Source: Nocardioidaceae bacterium (GTDB taxonomy: Bacteria > Actinomycetota > Actinomycetes > Propionibacteriales > Nocardioidaceae). From it: 5,928 nucleotides of DNA. How positions within the stretch are numbered: the first letter of the stretch is position 1; each line of letters begins with the position of its first letter. The DNA is taken from the NCBI GenBank assembly GCA_013693815.1, contig CP059259.1:1695797-1701724 (forward strand), given 5' to 3'. This document shows positions 1 through 5,635 of the stretch, piece after piece. The notes below the pieces were generated by a model that had not been told where the DNA came from, made no database searches, and was given only the letters and a program-made list of their open reading frames with translations. The translations under genes were made by a program, and so were the position numbers.

Positions 1-444
1 CCCAGCGCGGTGTGGGTGGTCGACACCAAGAAAGAGCACCTGGCGGTCGAGGAGGCACGCAAACTACGCATCCCGATCATCGGCATCCTCGACACCAACT
101 GCGACCCCGACGAGGTCGACTTCCCGATCCCGGGCAACGACGACGCCATCCGCGCCGTCGGGCTGCTCACCCGGGTGGTTGCCGACGCTGTCGCCGAGGG
201 CCTGATGGCTCGCTCCGGTGTCAAGACCGAGCAGGCCGCTACCGGCCAGGAACTCGGTAGCGAAGAGCCGATGGCCGAGTGGGAGCGCGAGCTGCTGGAG
301 ACCAGCAACGACGCTGCCCCCGCAGCGCCTGCTGAGGCCGCCGACGCGCCAGTTGCCGAAGAGCCTGCTGCCGAGGAGCCGGCCGCTGAGGCGCCTGCTG
401 CCGAGGCTGCATCGGCCGACGAGGCAACCGACGCCTCCGCCTGA
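1..444 (+). CDS. rpsB: 30S ribosomal protein S2, 3' part (5' end outside window)
   Basis: This is the C-terminal part of ribosomal protein S2, a small-subunit protein needed to bind S1 or the mRNA platform region. The frame is open from base 1 (reading [13 protein letters not shown]) and ends at TGA 442-444. Family hallmarks are [17 protein letters not shown], then [20 protein letters not shown], then [13 protein letters not shown], matching the region of S2 before its last helix. About 60 residues beyond the conserved core form an acidic Ala/Pro/Glu-rich tail with repeated [10 protein letters not shown] units, a common and presumably disordered extension in actinobacterial S2. The ATG at base 10 is internal, not a start. 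tsf follows after 39 bases, the usual rpsB-tsf pairing. The identification is secure; only the missing 5' end is unknown. Confidence 0.97.
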   Translation, partial: PSAVWVVDTKKEHLAVEEARKLRIPIIGILDTNCDPDEVDFPIPGNDDAIRAVGLLTRVVADAVAEGLMARSGVKTEQAATGQELGSEEPMAEWERELLETSNDAAPAAPAEAADAPVAEEPAAEEPAAEAPAAEAASADEATDASA

Positions 445-483
445 CGTACCCCGACTTATACCCAGACACCACAGAGGAACACC

Positions 484-1293
484 ATGGCAATTTCTGCTGC
501 CGATGTGAAGAAGCTCCGCGACGTCACCGCCGCGGGCATGATGGACGCCAAGAAGGCGCTGGAGGAGGCTGACGGCGACTTCGAGAAGGCTGTCGAGATC
601 CTGCGGGTCAAGGGCGTCGCCAAGGCCGAGAAGCGCGCCGGAGAGCGTGAGGCGACCGCCGGACTCGTCGCCTCTTCCGGCGGGGCACTGGTCCAGATCA
701 ACAGTGAGACCGACTTCGTGGCCAAGAACGAGGACTTCATCGCCGCTGCCCAGCAGATCGCGGAAGCTGCTGACGCGGCGAAGCCGGCCGACCTCGATGC
801 GCTCAAGGCCCTTCGGTTGGACGGCAGCACCGTTGGTGAGGTCGTCGAAGGACTCGCGGTCAAGATCGGCGAGAAGATCGAGCTCGGCGCCGTCGCCGCG
901 TTCGACGGAGCGACCACGGTCTACCTGCACCGGCGTGCTGCCGACCTGCCGCCGGCTATCGGCGTCCTGGTGGAGTACGAAGGTGACGCCGAGGCGGCTC
1001 GGGCCGTGGCCCAGCAGGCCGCGGCTATGAAGGCGCAGTACCTGACTCGTGAGGAGGTCCCCACCGACATCGTCGAGCGGGAGCGTCGTCTGGCCGAGGA
1101 GAAGTCCCGCGAGGAGGGCAAGCCCGAGGCTGCTCTGCCCAAGATCGTCGAGGGCCGAGTCAACGCTTTCTTCAAAGATGTCGTGTTGCTGGAGCAGGAG
1201 TCGGTGTTCGAGGCCAAGAAGACCGTTCAGCAGGTGCTCGATGCCGCCGGTACCCAGGTGAAGCGGTTCGCGCGCCTCGAAGTCGGAGCCTGA
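484..1293 (+). CDS. tsf: Elongation factor Ts
   Basis: EF-Ts is the cytoplasmic nucleotide-exchange factor that removes GDP from EF-Tu during translation elongation. The 269-residue product has the N-terminal UBA-like region with signature [20 protein letters not shown] (residues 11-30). The EF-Tu-contacting motif [11 protein letters not shown] lies at 75-85. A dimerisation/core region follows, ending with a [12 protein letters not shown] segment near the C-terminus. Length is normal for the actinobacterial form, which is shorter than the E. coli protein. The ATG start is supported by GAGG at 474-477, six bases upstream, and by the conserved N-terminus [13 protein letters not shown]. The gene lies 39 bases after rpsB and probably shares its transcript. 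A 148-base gap with hairpins separates it from pyrH. Nothing is unusual in the coding sequence. Confidence 0.98.
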   Translation: MAISAADVKKLRDVTAAGMMDAKKALEEADGDFEKAVEILRVKGVAKAEKRAGEREATAGLVASSGGALVQINSETDFVAKNEDFIAAAQQIAEAADAAKPADLDALKALRLDGSTVGEVVEGLAVKIGEKIELGAVAAFDGATTVYLHRRAADLPPAIGVLVEYEGDAEAARAVAQQAAAMKAQYLTREEVPTDIVERERRLAEEKSREEGKPEAALPKIVEGRVNAFFKDVVLLEQESVFEAKKTVQQVLDAAGTQVKRFARLEVGA

Positions 1294-1322
1294 CCACGTC
1301 CCCGAACCAGGGCGTACGACAG

Positions 1323-1328
1323 TAAGGT
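1323..1328 (+). promoter_or_regulatory. Possible -10 box upstream of pyrH
   Basis: TAAGGT fits the actinobacterial TANNNT -10 pattern and would place transcription start near 1335, just before the hairpin at 1346-1395. I see no convincing -35 hexamer 16-19 bases upstream; the sequence there is C-rich. The call rests on the -10 match and on the location in a gap between two operon halves, so it is weak. Confidence 0.3.
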
Positions 1329-1345
1329 TCATCCAGACGCAGAAC

Positions 1346-1400
1346 AGAAGGAGGCCGGTCCATGCAGCGCAACAGCAATGCGGGACCGGCCTTCTGCTTT
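1346..1400 (+). terminator. Terminator/attenuator-like hairpin between tsf and pyrH
   Basis: The arms GGCCGGTCC (1353-1361) and GGACCGGCC (1383-1391) pair perfectly over 9 bp. The stem can be extended by AGAA (1346-1349) with TTCT (1392-1395) if GGA is bulged. CGCA and TGCG inside the loop pair as well. The 3' arm is followed by GCTTT, only a weak T tract. It may end rpsB-tsf transcripts. If the -10 box at 1323 is used, it lies instead in the pyrH leader and could attenuate. The structure is clear; its role is inferred. Confidence 0.55.
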
Positions 1401-1417
1401 GGAGATCCCGCGGAGCC

Positions 1418-1442
1418 GGGAGAAAGTGAGATGCATCGGTGA
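1418..1442 (+). promoter_or_regulatory. Shine-Dalgarno and three-codon mini-ORF overlapping the pyrH start
   Basis: GGGAG (1418-1422) lies eight bases before an ATG at 1431, ideal spacing for that ATG rather than for pyrH. This ATG reads Met-His-Arg-stop, and its TGA (1440-1442) overlaps the pyrH ATG as TGATG. Ribosomes could therefore terminate and reinitiate on pyrH. The same GGGAG is partly held in a small hairpin, TCCCG (1406-1410) with CGGGA (1417-1421). pyrH itself has only the partial SD-like GTGAG (1426-1430). Confidence 0.4.
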
Positions 1443-2161
1443 TGGCGTACAACCGGGTCCTTCTCAAACTCTCCGGTGAGGTCTTCGGTGGCGGAGGGAT
1501 CGGAGTCGACCCCGATGTCGTCAACGCGATCGCGGCTGAGATCGCCGATGTGGTGCGCTCCGGTGTCCAGGTCGCGGTGGTGGTCGGCGGTGGCAACTTC
1601 TTCCGAGGCGCCGAGCTGCATCAGCGCGGCATGGACCGCTCTCGCGCCGACTACATGGGCATGCTCGGCACCGTGATGAACTGCCTGGCACTGCAGGACT
1701 TCCTGGAGAAGAAGGAAGTAGAGACTCGCGTCCAGACCGCCATCACGATGGGCCAGGTCGCCGAACCCTACATCCCGCGCCGGGCGATCCGGCACCTGGA
1801 GAAGGGGCGCGTGGTGATCTTCGGCGCTGGCGCCGGTATGCCGTACTTCTCCACCGACACTGTGGCCGCCCAACGCGCCTTGGAGGTCGGCGCCGATGTC
1901 ATCTTGATGGGTAAGCAAGGTGTCGACGGGGTCTACGACTCCGATCCGCACAAGTTCCCCGATGCCACGAAGTTCGATGTGCTCACCTATGACGAGTTCT
2001 TGGCCCGCGACCTCAAGGTCGCCGATGCCACCTCGGTGAGCATGTGCCGCGACAACGACATCGACATGATCGTCTTCAACCTCTCGGTTGCCGGCAACAT
2101 TGCCCGGGTAGTGACAGGTGAGAAGATCGGTACGACGGTCACGCGGGACGCGGATACGTGA
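1442..2161 (+). CDS. pyrH: UMP kinase (uridylate kinase)
   Basis: UMP kinase phosphorylates UMP to UDP with ATP in pyrimidine nucleotide synthesis; the bacterial enzyme is a cytoplasmic hexamer of the amino-acid-kinase fold. Visible motifs, counted from this ATG, are KLSGE (residues 9-13), the glycine loop [10 protein letters not shown] (48-57), [11 protein letters not shown] (70-80), the UMP-site region [13 protein letters not shown] (128-140), and [14 protein letters not shown] (156-169). The 239-residue length is normal. [13 protein letters not shown] is a typical short N-terminus, so I prefer ATG 1442; GTG 1439 immediately before is in frame and equally possible. frr follows 42 bases later, as in most actinobacteria. 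Members of this family are often inhibited by UTP and activated by GTP, which the sequence does not test. Confidence 0.98.
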   Translation: MAYNRVLLKLSGEVFGGGGIGVDPDVVNAIAAEIADVVRSGVQVAVVVGGGNFFRGAELHQRGMDRSRADYMGMLGTVMNCLALQDFLEKKEVETRVQTAITMGQVAEPYIPRRAIRHLEKGRVVIFGAGAGMPYFSTDTVAAQRALEVGADVILMGKQGVDGVYDSDPHKFPDATKFDVLTYDEFLARDLKVADATSVSMCRDNDIDMIVFNLSVAGNIARVVTGEKIGTTVTRDADT

Positions 2162-2166
2162 AGTTC

Positions 2167-2183
2167 GCCCACCGCTGGTGGGC
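2167..2183 (+). other. Short hairpin in the pyrH-frr gap
   Basis: GCCCACC (2167-2173) and GGTGGGC (2177-2183) form a perfect 7-bp stem with a three-base loop, starting five bases after the pyrH stop codon. No T tract follows and the frr Shine-Dalgarno lies just downstream, so full termination is unlikely. It could slow 3' exonucleases or lower frr expression relative to pyrH. Confidence 0.45.
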
Positions 2184-2189
2184 ATGGCG

Positions 2190-2195
2190 AAGGAG
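2190..2195 (+). promoter_or_regulatory. Ribosome binding site of frr
   Basis: AAGGAG lies eight bases before GTG 2204. It is the strongest Shine-Dalgarno in the window and fixes the non-ATG start of frr. Confidence 0.8.
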
Positions 2196-2203
2196 CAGTT
2201 CCG

Positions 2204-2761
2204 GTGATCAACGAGACCTTGAACGACGCTGAGCAGAAGATGGGCAAGTGCGTCGAGGTGACCCGCGAGGAGTTCGCGGCGATCCGCACCGGGCGCGCGC
2301 ATCCGCAGATGTTCTCCAAGCTGACTGCTGACTACTACGGCACTCCGACCCCGCTGCAGCAGCTCGCGTCGTTCACGGTGCCTGAGGCGCGCGTCATCAT
2401 CATCGCGCCCTATGACCAGTCGGCGATGGGCGCAATCGAGAAGGCCATCCGCGAGTCCGACCTCGGCGTCAACCCGACCGATGACGGCAAGACCATCCGT
2501 GTCGTGCTTCCCGAGCTCACCGAAGAGCGCCGCAAGGAGTACATCAAGCTCGCCAAGAGCAAAGCCGAGGAGGGTCGCGTCTCGGTGCGCAATGTGCGTC
2601 GGCACGCCAAGCAGGGCCTGGACAAACTCGAGAAGGACGGCGAGGTCGGCAAGGACGATGTCACCGGCGCGGAGAAGCGCCTGGACGGCATCACCAAAAA
2701 GCATGTCGACACGATCGATGAACTGCTCAAACACAAGGAAGCGGAGTTGATGGAGGTCTGA
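2204..2761 (+). CDS. frr: Ribosome recycling factor
   Basis: RRF acts with EF-G to split the post-termination ribosome and free mRNA and tRNA for another round. The 185-residue length is exactly typical. Recognisable elements are the domain I helix with FAAIRTGRAHP (24-34), DYYGTPTPLQQLAS (43-56), the domain II core VIIIAPYDQSAMGAIEKAI (64-82), LGVNPTDDGKTIRV (87-100), the ELTEERRKEYIKLAK helix (104-118) and the conserved NVRR (130-133). GTG is chosen as start because AAGGAG stands eight bases upstream and the encoded MINETLNDAEQKM matches the family N-terminus. It lies between pyrH and cdsA on the same strand and is probably cotranscribed with both. The stop TGA (2759-2761) overlaps a CTG that opens the upstream cdsA reading frame. 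Nothing in the coding sequence is abnormal. Confidence 0.98.
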   Translation: MINETLNDAEQKMGKCVEVTREEFAAIRTGRAHPQMFSKLTADYYGTPTPLQQLASFTVPEARVIIIAPYDQSAMGAIEKAIRESDLGVNPTDDGKTIRVVLPELTEERRKEYIKLAKSKAEEGRVSVRNVRRHAKQGLDKLEKDGEVGKDDVTGAEKRLDGITKKHVDTIDELLKHKEAELMEV

Positions 2762-2811
2762 CAGACACCTCCACACCTCCCTTTCGAGTACATGAGCACC
2801 CCGAGCCCCCG

Positions 2812-3678
2812 GTGGACTCTGCCCCGCATCCGGCGCCGGCCCAGTCTCGCGCCGGTCGGAACCTACCTGCTGCTATCGGTTCCGCGGTCGTCCTGATCGG
2901 CGCCGTGCTGCTGTCCTTGCTGTTCGCCAAGATCGCGTTCGTGGGGATCGTTGCGCTCGCCGTCGTTGTCGCGGTGTGGGAGCTCGGCCGGGGCCTGTCC
3001 CACAAGGACATCGAGATCGCGCGCGAGCCGGTGACGCTCGGCGGCATCGTGATGGTCGTAGTCGCCTACTTCTGGGGTGCGCCCGCGCTGGTCACCGCGA
3101 CCGCGGTTACCGCCCTGGTCACCATGTTGTGGCTGTTGCGCAGGGGAGTCGACGGGTACGTCCGCAATGCCTCCGCGTCGATTTTCACCCTGATCTATAT
3201 TCCGTTCCTGGGCTCCTTCGTCGCATTGCTGCTCGCCGAAGGCGGCAGGACAGGTGGGGGTTTGAACAACCCAGGGGTACAGGCGATCGTCGCGTTCATC
3301 GGTGTCACCATCGCCTCCGACATCGGTGGGTACGTAGCGGGAGTGCTGTTCGGCAAGCACAAGATGGCCCCGGTGATCTCCCCGAAGAAGTCCTGGGAGG
3401 GTTTTGCCGGCTCGGCGCTGTTCTGCGTGCTGGCCGGCTGGGCGTTGGTCGTCTACCTGCTCGATGCGGACTGGTGGGTGGGAATCTGCCTGGGCCTCAT
3501 CGCCGTTGTGATGGCGACGCTGGGGGACCTGTGTGAGTCCGTGGTCAAACGTGACCTGGGAGTCAAGGACATGTCACAGATCATCCCGGGTCACGGTGGC
3601 CTGATGGATCGACTCGACTCACTGCTCGCGACCGTCGCGCCGATCTGGCTGCTGCTGCACTATCTGGTGTTTACATGA
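2812..3678 (+). CDS. cdsA: Phosphatidate cytidylyltransferase (CDP-diacylglycerol synthase)
   Basis: CdsA transfers CMP from CTP to phosphatidic acid, giving CDP-diacylglycerol, the precursor of phosphatidylinositol, phosphatidylglycerol and cardiolipin in the cytoplasmic membrane. The 288-residue protein has about eight hydrophobic segments, the first at roughly residues 20-56. Conserved regions are [11 protein letters not shown] (12-22), [15 protein letters not shown] (169-183) with SPKKSWEG (190-197), and the family signature near the C-terminus: [16 protein letters not shown] (238-253), then [13 protein letters not shown] (258-270) with its metal-binding aspartates. The start is uncertain. 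GTG 2812 has no good Shine-Dalgarno, and ATG 2792 is out of frame by one base. The frame is also open back to a CTG at 2758 overlapping the frr stop. The stop TGA overlaps an ATG (ATGA) at 3675. Function is secure, the N-terminus is not. Confidence 0.95.
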   Translation: MDSAPHPAPAQSRAGRNLPAAIGSAVVLIGAVLLSLLFAKIAFVGIVALAVVVAVWELGRGLSHKDIEIAREPVTLGGIVMVVVAYFWGAPALVTATAVTALVTMLWLLRRGVDGYVRNASASIFTLIYIPFLGSFVALLLAEGGRTGGGLNNPGVQAIVAFIGVTIASDIGGYVAGVLFGKHKMAPVISPKKSWEGFAGSALFCVLAGWALVVYLLDADWWVGICLGLIAVVMATLGDLCESVVKRDLGVKDMSQIIPGHGGLMDRLDSLLATVAPIWLLLHYLVFT

Positions 3679-3742
3679 GTGGAGCAAAAATCTTCCACTG
3701 GTTTTCGACGAGCCACGCGGCCGTCGTAGGCCACCGCGGCAC
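3675..3742 (+). other. Probable 5' coding part of rlmN, out of frame with its ATG
   Basis: In the frame of rlmN this stretch reads [20 protein letters not shown] directly into LADLDAAG, which is the usual actinobacterial RlmN N-terminus. No ATG, GTG or TTG occurs in that frame here. The natural start would be ATG 3675, which overlaps the cdsA stop as ATGA, but from there the frame runs Met-Ser-Gly-Ala-Lys-Ile-Phe and stops at TGA 3780-3782 after 35 codons. One extra A in the A5 run (3686-3690) would give [16 protein letters not shown] joined in frame to the rest. This is either an indel error in the sequence or a true frameshift. A CTG at 3698 (reading LVFDEPRG) is a possible but rare alternative start. 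Confidence 0.75.
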
Positions 3743-4795
3743 TTGGCCGACCTCGACGCTGCCGGCCGCAAAGAGCTGCTGACGGAGTTGGGGCTACCGG
3801 GCTTTCGGGCCAAACAGTTGTCGAACCACTACTTCGCTCGCCTGGTCGACGACCCATCCGAGATGACCGACCTGCCGTCGGCTGAGCGCGACCGGCTGGT
3901 GGCCGGCCTGCTGCCCGAGCTCATGACCCCGCTGCGCGCCATGCAGACCGATGACGGCCAGACCGTCAAGACCTTGTGGAAGCTCTTCGACGGGGCGCTG
4001 GTGGAGTCGGTGCTGATGCGCTATCCCGAGCGGGTCACGATGTGCGTCTCCAGCCAGGCCGGCTGCGGGATGGCCTGCCCGTTCTGCGCAACCGGCCAAG
4101 GCGGCTTGCAACGCAACATGTCCACCGCTGAGATCGTCGAGCAGGTGTTGGCCGGCGCTCGGGCACTTCACCGCGGTGAGGTCGCCGGTGGGCCGGGCAG
4201 GGTGTCCAACGTGGTGTTCATGGGAATGGGTGAGCCACTGGCCAATTACAACGCGGTGATCGGCGCCGTGCGCAGGCTTACCGATCCTCAACCCGACGGC
4301 TTGGGCATGTCGGCCCGTGGTATCACGGTCTCGACCGTGGGACTCGTACCGCGCATCAAACAGCTGGCGACCGAGGGGATCCCGGTAACGCTCGCGTTGT
4401 CGCTGCACGCCCCCGACGACGAGCTGCGCGATGATCTGGTCCCGATCAACAACCGCTGGAAGGTACACGAAGCCGTCGAAGCTGCTTGGGAGTACGCCCG
4501 GACGACCAAGCGCCGGGTCTCCATCGAGTACGCATTGATCAAGGACGTCAACGACCAAGCCTGGCGAGCCGACCTGCTCGGGGATGTGCTGTCGTCGTAC
4601 GGGGACTGGGGCTGGGTACACGTCAACCTGATTCCGCTGAACCCGATTGAGAACTCCAAATGGACGGCCTCGCGTCCCCAGGACGAGCGCGAGTTCGTAC
4701 GCCGCCTGATCGCCAAGGGCATCCCCACCACTGTGCGGGACACTAGGGGCCGGGAGATCGACGCGGCGTGCGGGCAGCTGGCGGCGCAGGGGTAG
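3743..4795 (+). CDS. rlmN: Dual-specificity 23S rRNA/tRNA adenine C2-methyltransferase RlmN
   Basis: RlmN is a radical-SAM enzyme that methylates C2 of A2503 in 23S rRNA and A37 in some tRNAs, affecting proofreading at the peptidyl-transferase centre. The [4Fe-4S] motif CX3CX2C is present as C108, C112 and C115 in [13 protein letters not shown]. It is preceded by C101 in CVSSQ. The methyl-carrying cysteine near the C-terminus is C343, in [14 protein letters not shown]. Other motifs are [11 protein letters not shown] (160-170), [13 protein letters not shown], and [13 protein letters not shown]. This TTG is the first in-frame canonical start (350 residues), but conserved N-terminal sequence lies upstream in the same frame, so the true start is probably ATG 3675 with a one-base frame discrepancy. 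All catalytic residues are intact, so an enzyme begun at TTG might work. Cotranscription with cdsA is likely from the overlap. Confidence 0.95.
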   Translation: MADLDAAGRKELLTELGLPGFRAKQLSNHYFARLVDDPSEMTDLPSAERDRLVAGLLPELMTPLRAMQTDDGQTVKTLWKLFDGALVESVLMRYPERVTMCVSSQAGCGMACPFCATGQGGLQRNMSTAEIVEQVLAGARALHRGEVAGGPGRVSNVVFMGMGEPLANYNAVIGAVRRLTDPQPDGLGMSARGITVSTVGLVPRIKQLATEGIPVTLALSLHAPDDELRDDLVPINNRWKVHEAVEAAWEYARTTKRRVSIEYALIKDVNDQAWRADLLGDVLSSYGDWGWVHVNLIPLNPIENSKWTASRPQDEREFVRRLIAKGIPTTVRDTRGREIDAACGQLAAQG

Positions 4796-4808
4796 AAAAC
4801 CCGGAGCT

Positions 4809-4864
4809 CTGGCAACTCGGCCGGGAGCAGGCCCGAATCGGTCAGTCTCGGGCAGAGTTGCCAG
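4809..4864 (+). other. Nested inverted repeat between rlmN and the lipoprotein gene
   Basis: CTGGCAACTC (4809-4818) pairs perfectly with GAGTTGCCAG (4855-4864). Inside it GCCCGA (4831-4836) pairs with TCGGGC (4848-4853). An alternative pairing, CGGG (4822-4825) with CCCG (4832-4835), competes with the inner stem. T-rich TTGTTTGTT follows at 4874-4882. It may be the rlmN transcript terminator, or an RNA element or protein-binding palindrome. The structure is seen directly; its role is not known. Confidence 0.5.
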
Positions 4865-4892
4865 TGGACTGGGTTGTTTGTTCACTATCGAG

Positions 4893-4898
4893 TAGCGT
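4893..4898 (+). promoter_or_regulatory. -10 box of a likely leaderless promoter for the lipoprotein gene
   Basis: TAGCGT matches the TANNNT -10 pattern and ends six bases before ATG 4905, so transcription would start at or next to the A of the start codon. There is no Shine-Dalgarno upstream of this ATG, which agrees with a leaderless mRNA, common in actinobacteria. No clear -35 hexamer is visible. Confidence 0.45.
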
Positions 4899-4904
4899 CG
4901 ACCC

Positions 4905-5606
4905 ATGACATTCCTCATGCTTCCCCGCCGGCTTCTCGCTGTGGCCGGTGTCTCGGCACTCCTGTTGACCGCGGCCTGTGGTTCTGACGAGCCCGCCGAT
5001 GGTTCCGCTTCCCCCACGGCGCCGACCGACTCCACCGCGGACCCTTCTGAGACGCCCACCTCTGAGCAGCCAACGGAGACCCCGGCTGAGACCCCGACCG
5101 AGACAGAGCCACCTGCGACCGGGGTGACGCACGCCGATCCGGCGGCGCGTGCCGCTCAGGGCGCCCTGGTGGCCGTGCCCGGCGCGGTCATATCGGTAGA
5201 CCATGAGCGCGGCAACGTCTGGTCGGTTCTGGTCCGCACCACCGATGGCGCCGGCACCGAGGTCTATGTCGATGCCACAGACGGAGCGATCCAGCGGCAG
5301 CGCAACGAGCCGCTACCTCGGGTGGCTCGATCAGCGGCGCCGAGTTTCACTGCGGTGGAGGCGATCGATGTGGCGCTCGGTGCTCTACCCAACGGCGAGG
5401 TGCGTGAACTCGACCTCGGCCGCGAGCGCGGCGTCGTGGTCTGGGAGATCGAGGTGCGAGCGGGAGGCATCACCGAGTTCTATATCGATGCCTCTCCAAC
5501 GGCGCCATCGTCAAACAAGAGATGGATAACTAGCGCAGCTCGGCTACTGCCGGCTGATCTTTCTCATTCGCCGAGCGATAGAAGCGTAAAGCGGCCCCCG
5601 GACTGA
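4905..5606 (+). CDS. Secreted lipoprotein with two PepSY-like domains, 3' end frameshifted
   Basis: This is a predicted exported lipoprotein of unknown substrate. Residues 1-24 form a signal peptide (Arg-Arg at 8-9, then hydrophobic), with LLTAAC placing the lipidated cysteine at 25. A Thr/Pro/Glu-rich linker (about 26-73) with repeated ETPT/ETPAE units follows. The first PepSY-like domain (about 77-133) ends in TEVYVDATDGAIQRQ. The second (about 147 onward) has VVVWEIEVRAGGITEFYIDAS, where the frame is lost. The expected ending NGAIVKQEMDN plus TAG (5531-5533) is present in another frame from 5498. The frame as read continues past it and stops at TGA 5604-5606, inside the terminator loop. 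The intended protein is therefore about 208 residues. PepSY domains are often thought to inhibit peptidases or act as periplasmic sensors; which applies here is unknown. Start could also be Met5. Confidence 0.85.
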   Translation: MTFLMLPRRLLAVAGVSALLLTAACGSDEPADGSASPTAPTDSTADPSETPTSEQPTETPAETPTETEPPATGVTHADPAARAAQGALVAVPGAVISVDHERGNVWSVLVRTTDGAGTEVYVDATDGAIQRQRNEPLPRVARSAAPSFTAVEAIDVALGALPNGEVRELDLGRERGVVVWEIEVRAGGITEFYIDASPTAPSSNKRWITSAARLLPADLSHSPSDRSVKRPPD

Positions 5607-5625
5607 TGTCGGGGGCCGCTTTACG
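5585..5625. terminator. Bidirectional terminator between the lipoprotein gene and qcrB
   Basis: CGTAAAGCGGCCCCCG (5585-5600) and CGGGGGCCGCTTTACG (5610-5625) form a perfect 16-bp stem around a nine-base loop. The A-rich and T-rich ends of the arms give GCTTT on either strand. It sits between two convergent genes, 10 bases from the qcrB stop, as expected for a shared intrinsic terminator. The stop of the lipoprotein frame as read falls in its loop, which is not a natural place for a gene end. Confidence 0.88.
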
Positions 5626-5635
5626 TGTTGCTAGG

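Larger units (their letters stand above)
1294..1441 (+). other. tsf-pyrH intergenic region with promoter-like box, hairpins and mini-ORF
   Basis: This non-coding gap holds several candidate signals, described separately. In order they are a TANNNT-type -10 box, a long GC-rich hairpin, a small hairpin that overlaps the pyrH Shine-Dalgarno, and a three-codon ORF. Together they suggest that pyrH is expressed at least partly independently of rpsB-tsf, as in other bacteria where a terminator or promoter separates the two pairs. No larger gene is supported here. Confidence 0.6.

Noticed and set aside
322..441. Repetitive GCTGCCGAGG-like DNA in the rpsB tail, considered as a repeat element
   Set aside because: It encodes the normal Ala/Pro/Glu-rich S2 tail; the repetition follows from amino-acid composition.
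450..462. ACTTATAC as a promoter -10 before tsf
   Set aside because: No -35 partner is visible, and the short rpsB-tsf gap is normally read through.
64..1596. Long - strand open frame (510 codons) across rpsB, tsf and the 5' end of pyrH
   Set aside because: It lies opposite well-identified genes. Its product is low-complexity with no recognisable motif, as expected when G/C-rich third positions suppress stops on the other strand.
1172..2776. Long - strand open frame (534 codons) opposite pyrH and frr
   Set aside because: Antisense shadow of two secure genes, with no domain or start signal of its own.
2976..3536. 186-codon + strand frame inside cdsA
   Set aside because: An Arg/Gly/His-rich translation from a shifted frame of cdsA, with no start signal.
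3794..5059. Long - strand open frame (421 codons) opposite rlmN and the lipoprotein 5' end
   Set aside because: Antisense to rlmN with its catalytic motifs; the product shows no family features.
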